Below are positions 41,563-50,531 of a DNA stretch of 64,000 bases, in pieces. Made by a program: the position numbers and the translations under genes. How positions within the stretch are numbered: the stretch's first letter is position 1; every line of letters begins with the position of its first letter. This DNA is from an uncultured Bacilli bacterium. GTDB lineage: Bacteria; Bacillota_I; Bacilli_A; RF39; UBA660. The notes below the pieces were generated by a model. That model was not told the DNA's origin. It saw only the letters and a program-made list of their open reading frames with translations, and searched no databases. Location of the stretch: NCBI GenBank assembly GCA_910584165.1, contig CAJTZU010000008.1:12122-76121 (forward strand). Reading direction: 5' to 3'.

Positions 41563-42777
41563 ATGAATGTATTTGAAATGTTAATCTTAAATATGCTACT
41601 AATTTCTTATCCCTTATTAATTTATATTATTTATATTTTAGCAAATAAAAATATTTTGAAACAGGAAAAGGATGTCTTTTTAGATTTTGTTTTAGTAACT
41701 TCTTGCTTTTTAGTAATGCGATATGGAAATTATTTTGAGGGAAATTTATTAAGCTTTTTTTTAGGAAGTATTGTCTTTTTATCTTATTTTAAAAACAGAA
41801 TTGCTATTTCTTTTTTACTCCAATTGATTGTGTTAAGTTCTTATTATCCTAATTTTTCTGCTATTATTTACTTTTTTTTAGTTTATGCTATTATTGATGG
41901 AATTGCTTTTTGGTATAGAAAACAAGAAATAGTTAAAATATCTTTTATGAATATCTATTTAATATTTTATAGTATTAGTTTTCTAAATTGGTTTCTTCTT
42001 TTTGATTTAAAAAATGTTTTCTATTCACTTCTTTTAATCTTTGTTTATATTGCTATGGTAAAGATTCTTGTCATGATTGTCGTACAAGGAGAAAAAATTA
42101 TGAAAACACATCTAGAATTTAAAGAATTGCAAAAAGAACAACAAATTAGGCTTTCTCTTTTTAAAATTACTCATGAAATTAAAAATCCTGTTGCTGTATG
42201 TAAAGCTTATTTAGATATGTTTGATGTAAGTAATGTTGAGCACTCTAGAAAATATGTTCCCATTATTAAAAATGAAATTGAAAGATTATTATTGTTATTA
42301 CAAGATTTCTTACTTGTTAATCAAGCGAATATGAATTATGAAATTATGGATGTTAATATGTTAATAGAGGATGTTTCAAATAATATTCAACCATTAATGC
42401 ATGAAAATAGAATTCTTTTTGAGGTACATACTATCGAAGATGAATTGTTTATTAATGGTGATTATAATCGATTAAGCCAAGTAATTATCAATGTATTAAA
42501 GAATAGCATAGAAGCAAAAGCAAATAATATCGTTTTAAGGACTTATTTGACAAGTGAGAAATTGGAAGTATATGTAGAGGATAATGGTCAAGGAATAGAA
42601 AAAGAAAATACTAGTAAGATATTTGAACCATTTTATACAACAAAGCCAAGAGGAAGCGGATTAGGGGTATCTTTGTCGAATGAGATTATTTCTGCCCATC
42701 ATGGAAAGTTAGAATACTTTTCTCAATATGGTCATGGAACTCGTGTGAAAATTACTTTGCCACTTTATTCTTTATAG
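41563..42777 (+). CDS. multi-pass sensor histidine kinase (KinB-like candidate sporulation kinase)
   Basis: This 404-aa kinase has an N-terminal region with about six membrane helices (to about 175), a short linker (EKIMKTHLEFKELQKEQQ), then HisKA with FKITHEIKNPVAVCKAYLDMF (phosphorylated His) and HATPase_c with the N box VIINVLKNSIEAKANN, DNGQGI (G1), FEPFYTTKPRGSGLGVSLSNEII and HGTRVKITLPL. There is no separate extracellular sensor domain, the layout of KinB. No response regulator is adjacent. Tandem 0A boxes in its promoter suggest that it acts in a feedback loop with Spo0A. That target is inference. Confidence 0.88.
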   Translation: MNVFEMLILNMLLISYPLLIYIIYILANKNILKQEKDVFLDFVLVTSCFLVMRYGNYFEGNLLSFFLGSIVFLSYFKNRIAISFLLQLIVLSSYYPNFSAIIYFFLVYAIIDGIAFWYRKQEIVKISFMNIYLIFYSISFLNWFLLFDLKNVFYSLLLIFVYIAMVKILVMIVVQGEKIMKTHLEFKELQKEQQIRLSLFKITHEIKNPVAVCKAYLDMFDVSNVEHSRKYVPIIKNEIERLLLLLQDFLLVNQANMNYEIMDVNMLIEDVSNNIQPLMHENRILFEVHTIEDELFINGDYNRLSQVIINVLKNSIEAKANNIVLRTYLTSEKLEVYVEDNGQGIEKENTSKIFEPFYTTKPRGSGLGVSLSNEIISAHHGKLEYFSQYGHGTRVKITLPLYSL

Positions 42778-42818
42778 AATTTTTTATGTAAATATGATAA
42801 AATAATAATGGTGATGAT

Positions 42819-44318
42819 ATGAAACCTATTGTACTTTGTATTATGGATGGTGTAGGAGAGAGAGCAGAAGCTCATGGAAATGCTGTTAAAAAAGCGAATA
42901 CACCAAATTTAGATTTTTTAAAAGAGAAATATGGTTATTCTACTTTAGAAGCTAGTGGTACTAAAGTTGGTCTCCCAAGTGGACAAATGGGAAATAGTGA
43001 AGTGGGACACATGAATATAGGTTCTGGTAGAATTATTTATCAACCATTAGAACTTATTAATCATGCCATTGAAGAAGAAACTTTCTTTAATAATTTAGAA
43101 ATATTAAAAGTAATGAATCATGTGAAAAAGAATAATTCTAAATTACACATTATGGGATTAATTAGTGATGGAGGAGTTCATTCTCACATTCAACATTTAT
43201 TAGCGCTTTTAGATATGTGTAAAAAGAACGAAGTAGAAAATATTTATCTTCATTTGTGTACAGATGGAAGAGATGTAGATCCAAAAAGTGCCTTTTCTTA
43301 TATTTCTATCGTACAAGATAAATTAAAAGAATTAGGAATAGGAAATATTGCTACCGTTGGTGGAAGATATTATACGATGGATAGAGATAATAATTACGAT
43401 AGATTAAAAAAGGGATATGACGCAATCGTAAGAGGAATAGGACCTAAACATTCTTCTATTCAAGAATTTATTCAAGAAAGTTATCAGAATGGAATTACAG
43501 ATGAATTTTTAGTTCCAACTATTTTTCATGATAATGGTTTGGTAGAAGAAAATGATGCATTTATTACTTTTAATTATCGAAAAGATAGGTTAAGAGAACT
43601 ATTTACAGCTTTAACAAATCCTAGTTTTCAAGATATGGAAGTAGTGAGATTTGAAAATTTAAAAGTATTAACAATGCTACCAGTAGTAGAATCTGTAATA
43701 GCGCCTCATGCTTTTAATGATCCAGAACCTATTAATATTTTAGGGGAATGTTTGGAAAAAAATGGATTATCACAATTAAGAATTGCTGAGACTGAGAAAT
43801 ATGCCCATGTTACTTTTTTCTTTGATGGTGGAAAAGAAGTGGATTATCAAGGAGAGAAGAAAATATTAATTCCTTCTCCCAAAGTTGCTACTTATGATTT
43901 AAAACCAGAAATGAGTGCTTATGAAGTAACAGATAATCTGCTTTCTGTAATAGAGAATTTTGATGTTGTCATTATTAATTATGCGAATGGAGATATGGTA
44001 GGTCATACTGGAATATTTGATGCGGCAGTAAAAGCTGTTGAAGTAGTCGATGAATGTATTGGAAAAGTTTATCAGAAAGTAGAAGAATTAGGTGGAGTTA
44101 TGCTTATCACAGCAGATCATGGTAATAGTGATTATATGCTAGATGATAATGATAATGTAATTACTAGTCATTCCACTAGTTTAGTTCCTTTTATTGTTAC
44201 TAAAGAAGGTATAAAAGTAGAAAATGGTAAATTAGGAGATATTGCTCCAACAATCTTAAATTTATTAGGATTAGAAATCCCAAAAGAAATGACAGGAAAT
44301 GTATTAGTACATGTATGA
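42819..44318 (+). CDS. gpmI: 2,3-bisphosphoglycerate-independent phosphoglycerate mutase
   Basis: This 499-aa manganese-dependent enzyme interconverts 3- and 2-phosphoglycerate. The metal and phosphoserine residues are intact: IMDGVGE (Asp), GQMGNSEVGHMN (Ser that carries the phosphate), GGVHSHI, CTDGRDVDP, ANGDMVGHTG (Asp and His), TADHGNSDYM (Asp-His) and SHSTSLVPF. GGTGAT precedes the ATG. A paralogue with all of these replaced is encoded 1.8 kb downstream. It overlaps the next gene by eight bases. Confidence 0.97.
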   Translation: MKPIVLCIMDGVGERAEAHGNAVKKANTPNLDFLKEKYGYSTLEASGTKVGLPSGQMGNSEVGHMNIGSGRIIYQPLELINHAIEEETFFNNLEILKVMNHVKKNNSKLHIMGLISDGGVHSHIQHLLALLDMCKKNEVENIYLHLCTDGRDVDPKSAFSYISIVQDKLKELGIGNIATVGGRYYTMDRDNNYDRLKKGYDAIVRGIGPKHSSIQEFIQESYQNGITDEFLVPTIFHDNGLVEENDAFITFNYRKDRLRELFTALTNPSFQDMEVVRFENLKVLTMLPVVESVIAPHAFNDPEPINILGECLEKNGLSQLRIAETEKYAHVTFFFDGGKEVDYQGEKKILIPSPKVATYDLKPEMSAYEVTDNLLSVIENFDVVIINYANGDMVGHTGIFDAAVKAVEVVDECIGKVYQKVEELGGVMLITADHGNSDYMLDDNDNVITSHSTSLVPFIVTKEGIKVENGKLGDIAPTILNLLGLEIPKEMTGNVLVHV

Positions 44319-44859
44319 AGTTCATTTTAGTTTAGCAGAGGCATTAGAAAGTTATCAACAATTGATTTCTGATTACTCTGTTTTTCTTTATATCTTTCTT
44401 GCCATGATAGTATTTGGTTTTCTTCTTTGGATAAATAGAAAATCATCAACTACCTTTTATATGACATTAGGATTTCTCCTTTTGATGATAGTTATGTCTT
44501 TCTATTTTCAAGGATTTGGAATGTTTTCACACCTAGATTCATTCTTTAGTAGGTATTTCTATAAAAATTTATATTTTTATTATTGGAATATGTTTTTTGT
44601 GTTCTTTCTAATTCATAGATTGATTTCTTCTAGAAAAATGCCAGAAGTGTCAAAAGTAATTGTTATTATTTTCTTTATTTTTCTTTCGACTAACAATTTA
44701 TTTCAGTTCTATATGAGTGATATAGTAGGAGGAAATTACTTATTAGTATTAGGGAATACTGCTCCTATGATTATTATTGGAAACGTAGTTTCTTTTGTGC
44801 TATACCTTTATTTTATTGTATTTTTGATAGTGGATATTGTAAAAAAGAAAGATAACTAA
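44311..44859 (+). CDS. multi-pass membrane protein, unknown, 182 aa
   Basis: This is a hydrophobic protein with about five predicted helices and Tyr/Phe-rich loops; it ends in a basic tail (IVKKKDN). It overlaps the gpmI stop by eight bases, so it is translated from the same mRNA. No motif or family is recognised. The nearest downstream element is the engB promoter. Confidence 0.7.
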   Translation: MYEVHFSLAEALESYQQLISDYSVFLYIFLAMIVFGFLLWINRKSSTTFYMTLGFLLLMIVMSFYFQGFGMFSHLDSFFSRYFYKNLYFYYWNMFFVFFLIHRLISSRKMPEVSKVIVIIFFIFLSTNNLFQFYMSDIVGGNYLLVLGNTAPMIIIGNVVSFVLYLYFIVFLIVDIVKKKDN

Positions 44860-44861
44860 TT

Positions 44862-44890
44862 TTGACAATTTGTAAAGAAAATGTTATAAT
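44862..44890 (+). promoter_or_regulatory. sigma-A promoter of engB
   Basis: Consensus TTGACA, exactly 17 bp, TATAAT. Confidence 0.9.
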
Positions 44891-44923
44891 GGACACGTTT
44901 TTTAAAAAAAGGAGTGACAAATT

Positions 44924-45505
44924 TTGAAAATTACAAGCGTAAATCTAATGATTAGTGCAGTCAGAAGAAGTCAGTATCCAACAGACAACAAACCAGAGTA
45001 TTTACTAGTTGGAAGATCAAACGTTGGTAAGAGTAGTTTTATTAATACTTTAATTAATCGTAAGAATTATGCTAGAACTTCTGCGACACCTGGAAAAACA
45101 CAAACTATTAACTTTTATTTAGTAAATGAAGAGTTTTATTTAGTAGATGCTCCAGGATATGGTTTTGCTGCACTTAGTAGAGCAAAACAGAAAAAATTTG
45201 GATTAATGATGGAGGACTATTTACAGAATAGACCAAACCTAAAACAAGTTTTTATGTTAATTGATTTTAGACGTAAACCTTCAGAAGATGATTTAATGAT
45301 GTATGATTTTTTAAAGCATTATAAAATTCCTGTCACAATAGTAGCTACAAAAACAGATAAAGTAGGTATTACAATGCATCAAAAACAGAGAAATGCGATT
45401 TTAGAAGATTTAGATTTAGTAGTTGGGGATGATTTTACGATGTTTTCTAATGTTACTAAATTAGGAAAAAATGAAATTTATCAAAAGATAGAAAGAACTA
45501 TGTAG
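44924..45505 (+). CDS. engB: ribosome biogenesis GTPase EngB/YsxC
   Basis: This 193-aa essential GTPase takes part in 50S subunit assembly. G motifs are GRSNVGKSSFIN (G1), the ATPGKTQTINFY switch (G2), DAPGYGFA (G3), TKTDKV (G4). The start is a TTG at 44924; AAAGGAG lies nine bases upstream and no ATG is available at that distance. Length and C-terminus are normal. Promoter and terminator flank it, so it is transcribed alone. Confidence 0.95.
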   Translation: MKITSVNLMISAVRRSQYPTDNKPEYLLVGRSNVGKSSFINTLINRKNYARTSATPGKTQTINFYLVNEEFYLVDAPGYGFAALSRAKQKKFGLMMEDYLQNRPNLKQVFMLIDFRRKPSEDDLMMYDFLKHYKIPVTIVATKTDKVGITMHQKQRNAILEDLDLVVGDDFTMFSNVTKLGKNEIYQKIERTM

Positions 45506-45525
45506 TTTCATTCTATCTTTTTTTT
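45484..45525 (+). terminator. rho-independent terminator of engB
   Basis: Outer stem AAAGATAGAA / TTCTATCTTT with a smaller inner stem across the stop codon, then eight T. Confidence 0.8.
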
Positions 45526-45548
45526 CATACAATACCATAGGTGATAGG

Positions 45549-46016
45549 GTGAAGATAGAAGTGGAAGATGATACACTTATCTTGTATTTAAAGAAAGATA
45601 AGATGAAAAATATTAATTTTAAAAATATAGAGGAAGTGGAAGATTATTTTCGTTCCTTACTTTTAAAATTAGAAGAGGACTATCATACTCCAATAGAAGG
45701 ATTTTATAATATTCAAGTTTACTTCGATAAATCAGAAGGAATGGTTCTAAAATTAGAACCAGAGGATATCGATTATTATCACAGTTTTCATCAAATAGAA
45801 ATGAGAATAGTAAAAGAAGATACTGTTTTTTTATATCAAGTAGATGATATATTAGATTTTTTAAATTTAAATATGGAAATTTATCAGTATCAAAATAAGT
45901 TTTATATTAAAAATAATTCTAAAAATGAGGTATATAATCTTTATGAATTTGGAAAACTAATTTATGAGAATACCGATATTATTCTAAAAAAAGGAATAAG
46001 ATTTACAGAAAAATAA
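45549..46016 (+). CDS. unknown protein, 155 aa, GTG start
   Basis: This is a soluble acidic alpha/beta protein that starts MKIEVEDDTLILYL. It has no membrane helix and no Cys. The strand-rich first 100 residues and Tyr-rich C-terminal third (IYQYQNKFYIKN) look like a compact fold, but I cannot assign a family. The GTG at 45549 is preceded by AGGTGAT. It lies between the engB terminator and the promoter of the GpmI-like pseudoenzyme. Confidence 0.7.
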   Translation: MKIEVEDDTLILYLKKDKMKNINFKNIEEVEDYFRSLLLKLEEDYHTPIEGFYNIQVYFDKSEGMVLKLEPEDIDYYHSFHQIEMRIVKEDTVFLYQVDDILDFLNLNMEIYQYQNKFYIKNNSKNEVYNLYEFGKLIYENTDIILKKGIRFTEK

Positions 46017-46064
46017 AGAAATCCATTTTTTTTCTTTCTTTTTTTTCTCTTTTGTGGAAAAATT

Positions 46065-46073
46065 TGGTATAAT
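46065..46073 (+). promoter_or_regulatory. extended -10 promoter of the GpmI-like gene
   Basis: TGGTATAAT, the same extended -10 as at rlmN, without a clear -35; 34 bases before the start codon. Confidence 0.55.
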
Positions 46074-46106
46074 AGTTTTGAATGATAGAGGAATGGAGAG
46101 AGGGAT

Positions 46107-47696
46107 ATGGAGACAAGAAGATCAATTTTGTTATTAATGAATGGATTTGGATTAGAGGTTCCTAAATCGTTTAATATATATACGGAAGCTCTTATGCCAT
46201 CTCTAGCGAAATTATCAAATTATTATCCATTCGGTGCTTTATTTGCAAGTGGAGTAGAAGTTGGATTAAATAGAGGACAATTATCAAGTTTTAGAGAAGG
46301 TTATTCTGCATTTAGTTCTGTTGGAAAGGTTAGTAAAAAATCTAATATTGTTCAAGCAAGTATTGCGGATAATTCCTTTGCGACCAATCCCGTTATAGCA
46401 GCGTCTATTAGTCATGCTGTACAAAATCAATCTCGTATGCATATTTTATTTAGCATTGGTGAAAGAACAGACGATACAAAACTTGCTCAATTAAAAAAGT
46501 TTGGAGAATTATGTGTTCAAGCAGGAATTAAAGATATTTGTATTCACGTATTTTTAGGTGATAATAGTGTTCAGGGATTAAAAGTATCTAATGGTTGGAT
46601 AAAGAATTTAAAATATCATGTAATGACCTTTGTTCCACAAATGAGAGTAGTATCTATTGCTGGTCGTAAATATTTATCAGACGCTACAAAAGATGAAAAA
46701 ATAGCTTATTATCGAATGATAGTTAGTGGTGTAGGAGAGATTTGGACTAGTTATGAAGAGACCATTAATAAGAAATATCAAGGTAAATTTAATGATGATA
46801 ATATGGGTGGATTCTTAACAGTTCGAGAAAATATTATTCGCGCAAATGATAGTGTAATGAATTTTAATTATGATAATAGTTTAGGTGCTGAATACTTAGA
46901 TATTATCCAAAATCCAAACGATTTCTTTCCAGCAGGAAAGATTCCTTTAAATGTTGCAGTAAACTCTTTATTTGAAGTACATGGAAATACGAATGTTCCT
47001 TATGCTTTTGAGGGAGAACTTCCAGAACATTATTTCTTTGAAGGAATTCCGGATGATAAGAGAGTTCTTATTTTAGCAGACCGTGATAGAATTCAATATA
47101 TCAGTAAATGTTTAAATGGATTTAGAGGTCAATTTAAACCAAATATTAATGTTTGGCCAATAGAAGATAAAAAACAAAGATTTGAGCAAATGGCACAATA
47201 TTTAAATGCTTATATTAATCAAAATGTTTATGATTTATTAATTGTAGATTGTGATTTATTTAATTCAGAAGTAGATGCTAAAACAATTGAACAGTTAAGA
47301 AAGAATATGGCAGCTTTAGATAAGATATTAAATATTGCTTATACTAGAGGAATGGAAAAAGGTTATACTTTATATGCAACATCTCTTTATGGAATGAAAA
47401 CAAAATTATTCTTAACTTCTACTTATGAAGATATTGATTTTTCACAAAAAACGCCACTTATTGTAGCTGCAAATGATATTGGTAGAAGTAATACTTCTAT
47501 TCAGATAGATGGTAACTTTACACAAGTAGCTCAAGTTATTCAAAGAAACATGGGAGCTAATGTAGAAAGTACTCTTGTAAGTTCTAGGGTATTTGCCAAA
47601 CAAAAAAAGAGTCTGGGGTTAGCTATTATCGTTATAGTAGCAGTATTCGCATTATTCTTATTATATGTATTCTTATATACACAAGGATATATTTAA
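46107..47696 (+). CDS. tail-anchored GpmI paralogue without catalytic residues (pseudoenzyme)
   Basis: This 529-aa protein aligns with GpmI block by block: LLLMNGFGLE for LCIMDGVGE, LFASGVEVGLNRGQLSSFREGY for LEASGTKVGLPSGQMGNSEVGH, MHILFSIGERTDDTKLAQL for LHIMGLISDGGVHSHIQHL, VSIAGRKY for ATVGGRYY, and NFNYDNS for TFNYRKD. The first metal Asp is Asn, the phosphoserine motif NSEVGH is SFREGY, the ADHG motif is lost, and the Asp/His of NGDMVGH are not kept. A C-terminal helix (about 505-525) with a very short end makes it tail-anchored. GAGAGAGGG precedes the ATG. I infer a membrane-tethered regulatory or scaffold protein. Confidence 0.85.
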   Translation: METRRSILLLMNGFGLEVPKSFNIYTEALMPSLAKLSNYYPFGALFASGVEVGLNRGQLSSFREGYSAFSSVGKVSKKSNIVQASIADNSFATNPVIAASISHAVQNQSRMHILFSIGERTDDTKLAQLKKFGELCVQAGIKDICIHVFLGDNSVQGLKVSNGWIKNLKYHVMTFVPQMRVVSIAGRKYLSDATKDEKIAYYRMIVSGVGEIWTSYEETINKKYQGKFNDDNMGGFLTVRENIIRANDSVMNFNYDNSLGAEYLDIIQNPNDFFPAGKIPLNVAVNSLFEVHGNTNVPYAFEGELPEHYFFEGIPDDKRVLILADRDRIQYISKCLNGFRGQFKPNINVWPIEDKKQRFEQMAQYLNAYINQNVYDLLIVDCDLFNSEVDAKTIEQLRKNMAALDKILNIAYTRGMEKGYTLYATSLYGMKTKLFLTSTYEDIDFSQKTPLIVAANDIGRSNTSIQIDGNFTQVAQVIQRNMGANVESTLVSSRVFAKQKKSLGLAIIVIVAVFALFLLYVFLYTQGYI

Positions 47697-47723
47697 GATT
47701 CTTAAGTTTAAGAATCTTTTTTT
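47695..47723 (+). terminator. rho-independent terminator of the GpmI-like gene
   Basis: 11-bp perfect stem AAGATTCTTAA / TTAAGAATCTT with a 2-base turn and seven T. Confidence 0.85.
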
Positions 47724-47787
47724 ATTCTACCAATGGTATAGAAGAAAAATGCCTCTTTTATTGTATAATGGATTTGAGGTGGAAGTT

Positions 47788-48753
47788 ATGAATCAAGAAA
47801 AAGTTGGAAAATTTATATCGCAACTTCGTAAAGAATATAATATGACACAACAAGAACTTGCTGATAAATTGCAAATAACAGATAAAGCAGTAAGTAAATG
47901 GGAAATTGGTAGATGTATGCCAGATATTTCTTTTTTAGAACAGTTATCTAGTATCTTTCAAGTAACCGTTAAAGAAATATTAAATGGCGAAAGGACGTTT
48001 AGGAAAAAAGAGTTAATTGGAAAAGAAGATATATTAGTTGTAGAAAATGTATCAAAATCATTTGGTAGAAAAATAGTTTTAAAGGATATTTCTATTACGA
48101 TTAAAGAAGGAGAAATTCTAGGAATAATTGGCCCTAATGGGGCAGGCAAAACAACTCTTATTAAAACAATTTTAAGTTTTTATAAAAAAGATACAGGTAG
48201 TATTAAAATACTGGGATATGATAATCAAAAATCATTAGAAGATGCTTTATCTAAAGTAGGTTCTATTGTAGAAAATCCAGATATGTATGAGCATTTATCT
48301 GGAAGAAAAAATTTAGAAATAACTGCCCTTATTAATAGTATTAAAGATAAAAAATATATAGAAGAAATGATTCAATTTGTAGGATTAAAAGATAGAATTG
48401 ATGATAAAGTAAAAAAATATTCTTTAGGAATGAAACAAAGATTAGGACTTGCTAATGCTTTGATAAAGAAACCAAAATTATTAATATTAGATGAACCAAC
48501 CAATGGACTAGACCCACATGGAATTAGAAATTTAAGAGAGATGTTAAAAAAACTAAGTAATGAATCGATGAGTATTTTAATATGTAGCCATATATTATCA
48601 GAGGTAGAAAATATATGTGATAGAATTGTTATTATTGATAAAGGAAAAATAGTTGATGAATTTGGAATAGAAGAAGTAAAATATAAAAATAAATCATTAG
48701 AAGAGGAATACTTCTTAAAGACCGATAAATTTGAAGAAGAATATGGTGATTAA
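47788..48753 (+). CDS. HTH (XRE)-ABC transporter ATPase fusion
   Basis: This 321-aa protein has an N-terminal XRE/HTH_3 domain (about 1-65; TQQELADKLQITDKAVSKWE) joined to an ABC ATPase. The ATPase has Walker A GPNGAGKTT, signature LGMKQRLGLA, Walker B LLILDEPTNGLDP and the His switch SHILSE. The start at 47788 is preceded by GAGGTGG, and an upstream in-frame start would overlap the previous gene. The HTH-ABC fusion suggests that the transporter ATPase also senses or controls its own gene or that of the secreted product. The ABC-2 permease gene follows, its start two bases beyond the ATPase stop. Confidence 0.9.
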   Translation: MNQEKVGKFISQLRKEYNMTQQELADKLQITDKAVSKWEIGRCMPDISFLEQLSSIFQVTVKEILNGERTFRKKELIGKEDILVVENVSKSFGRKIVLKDISITIKEGEILGIIGPNGAGKTTLIKTILSFYKKDTGSIKILGYDNQKSLEDALSKVGSIVENPDMYEHLSGRKNLEITALINSIKDKKYIEEMIQFVGLKDRIDDKVKKYSLGMKQRLGLANALIKKPKLLILDEPTNGLDPHGIRNLREMLKKLSNESMSILICSHILSEVENICDRIVIIDKGKIVDEFGIEEVKYKNKSLEEEYFLKTDKFEEEYGD

Positions 48754-48754
48754 T

Positions 48755-50251
48755 ATGAAAATATTGAATTTAGTAAAAAGTGAATTTAAGAAGAATTTTA
48801 GTATCAAAAAATTAATTTTATCATTATTGGTTTTATTTATTTCTTGTTATTTATTAGCAGATTTAGCAGTTCCAGATGATAGTATTTTTGGTGGTTCTTA
48901 TGATGAATTTTTGGTAAGCTCTGAGCGAATGGAGAAATGGGAGAGTGAAGGAAAACGCTCTAAATTTCCTTTAATTATGGCAAAAACAAGGGCTGATTTA
49001 ATTAAAAAGTTAAGAGAAAATAATATTCCAGAAAGTAGATGGAATATTAGTGCTATATTTGAAGTATCTACTATAGTCGGTGATAACTATTTGATAGAAC
49101 AATTAAAGAATAAAGATGAAGAACTAAAGAAAGTATGTGAGAATGATGCTTCAGAGTCTTATTATGGAAAGAATTTTTATAATTATTGTAATAGTACTGT
49201 AGAAGAATTAGACAAGATTTATAATGATAATGAAGAAATTATTTCTAATTATGAGAAAATATTATTGAAAGATAAATACTATCAATATATTCAATATGAG
49301 ATAGAGTTAGGAAAAAGAGAAAAAAATAAATTTACAGATTTAATAATAGAAAAAAAGATAGAAAAAGAAGATTATAGGGTTTTAAACTACTTAGTCTATA
49401 CTTCCATTAATTTAAATAGAGCAGCTAGACAGGATGGTACAGAAGAATGGAAACAAAAAATAGAACAAGATAATTACCAAATGAAAGAAATATTATTTTA
49501 TAGTTCTGAGCATGAAATAAAACATGATTTAAATTATAATGAATTTAATGGTCTAATTAATTTTACAGAGTATGCTAATCCTAAAAGAATAGTAAATCAA
49601 GTTTATCATCTTTCTTTTATAATTATGTTCTTAATTTCTATTATGTATGGAGGTATTGTCAGTAATGAGCATCATAAAGGAACCATTAAAAATATGATAA
49701 GTGCTCCTGTACGTAGATGGAAAATATTAGCAAGTAAATTTATTTATTTAATATTAAATACTTATATTCTTTGGTTTATTGGTTTAATTATATTTAGTAT
49801 TATAGCTGGTATAGAGTATGGATTTAGTGATTTATTTACTCCAAAACTTATTTATTCAGGTAGTAAAGTAATAGAAGTAAATTATTATCTTTATACAATA
49901 AAAAATATTTTTCTTGCTAGTATACCTGTTATTTGTTTTTTATCTATTTTGTTTATGCTTTCTACATTAACTTTGAATACTTCTATTACAGTAGGAATTT
50001 CTTCCGTTATAAGTGTTTTAGCACCTGTACTATTTCTTTTTAAGTTTAATACACACTTTAAAGAAATTGTTTATACTCCTTTATGGTATTTTGATTTAGG
50101 TTTTATTTTAAATGATGATTTTCATTATATAGAATCTTTAATAAAATACTTTTATCATTGGGAATATGGTATTCTTATTTCTCTTATAGTAGGAATTATT
50201 CTTTATGTGCTAACGACGCTTATTTATTCTAAAAAGGATATAAAGAACTGA
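48755..50251 (+). CDS. ABC-2 type transporter permease with large extracellular loop
   Basis: This 498-aa permease has one helix near the N-terminus (about 18-40), a hydrophilic segment of about 240 residues outside, and then five or six helices from about 285 on. The intracellular loop NEHHKGTIKNMISAPVRRWK is the typical coupling region of ABC-2/NatB-like permeases. GGTGAT precedes the ATG. It pairs with the HTH-ABC ATPase; the substrate is unknown but such systems export peptides, antibiotics or ions. Confidence 0.85.
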   Translation: MKILNLVKSEFKKNFSIKKLILSLLVLFISCYLLADLAVPDDSIFGGSYDEFLVSSERMEKWESEGKRSKFPLIMAKTRADLIKKLRENNIPESRWNISAIFEVSTIVGDNYLIEQLKNKDEELKKVCENDASESYYGKNFYNYCNSTVEELDKIYNDNEEIISNYEKILLKDKYYQYIQYEIELGKREKNKFTDLIIEKKIEKEDYRVLNYLVYTSINLNRAARQDGTEEWKQKIEQDNYQMKEILFYSSEHEIKHDLNYNEFNGLINFTEYANPKRIVNQVYHLSFIIMFLISIMYGGIVSNEHHKGTIKNMISAPVRRWKILASKFIYLILNTYILWFIGLIIFSIIAGIEYGFSDLFTPKLIYSGSKVIEVNYYLYTIKNIFLASIPVICFLSILFMLSTLTLNTSITVGISSVISVLAPVLFLFKFNTHFKEIVYTPLWYFDLGFILNDDFHYIESLIKYFYHWEYGILISLIVGIILYVLTTLIYSKKDIKN

Positions 50252-50268
50252 AAAGGTTCTTTTTTTCA
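50242..50268 (+). terminator. rho-independent terminator of the ABC permease gene
   Basis: AAAGAAC / GTTCTTT stem with a 7-base loop and T-run; it resembles the terminator at 52620, as it forms the left end of the duplicated block. Confidence 0.75.
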
Positions 50269-50380
50269 TATCTTTCTTTTTAATATATATAGTTAGGTGA
50301 AAGAAAATAGGAAATATATGGATAAAAGTAGTAGGAGCAGTTAGAATTGCTTATAAAGAATTATTAGTTAATATTATGAA
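50256..50380 (+). pseudogene. decayed duplicate of the spoIVA promoter and 5' coding region
   Basis: From the terminator T-run on, this block matches the sequence in front of spoIVA almost base for base: TCATATCTTTC, then TATATAGTTA, GTGAAAGAAA, an ATATATGGATAAAA start, then, after a deletion of about 50 bases relative to spoIVA, GTAGTAGGAGCAGTTAGAA and TTATAAAGAA. In spoIVA the same stretches lie at about 52634-52830. The reading frame is dead after eight codons (TAG at 50342). The copy keeps a sigma-E-like promoter shape (50266-50293), less good than the true one. Confidence 0.8.
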
Positions 50381-50531
50381 CAAATATGTGTAAAAAAAAT
50401 TATAAACTTTTGTAGAGAAGATACTGATTATAGTGTATAATGAATAATGAAAGTTATATATACTGCTAACTAGGGAAAAAAAGAAATATATAATCGTAAA
50501 GGTGTATTTTCAAATTAAAATAGGTGTTAGG

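Noticed and set aside
42667..42684. TTTGTCGAAT (0A box) near the end of the histidine kinase gene
   Set aside because: It lies in coding sequence (the SLSNE codons) far from any start, so it is best seen as chance.
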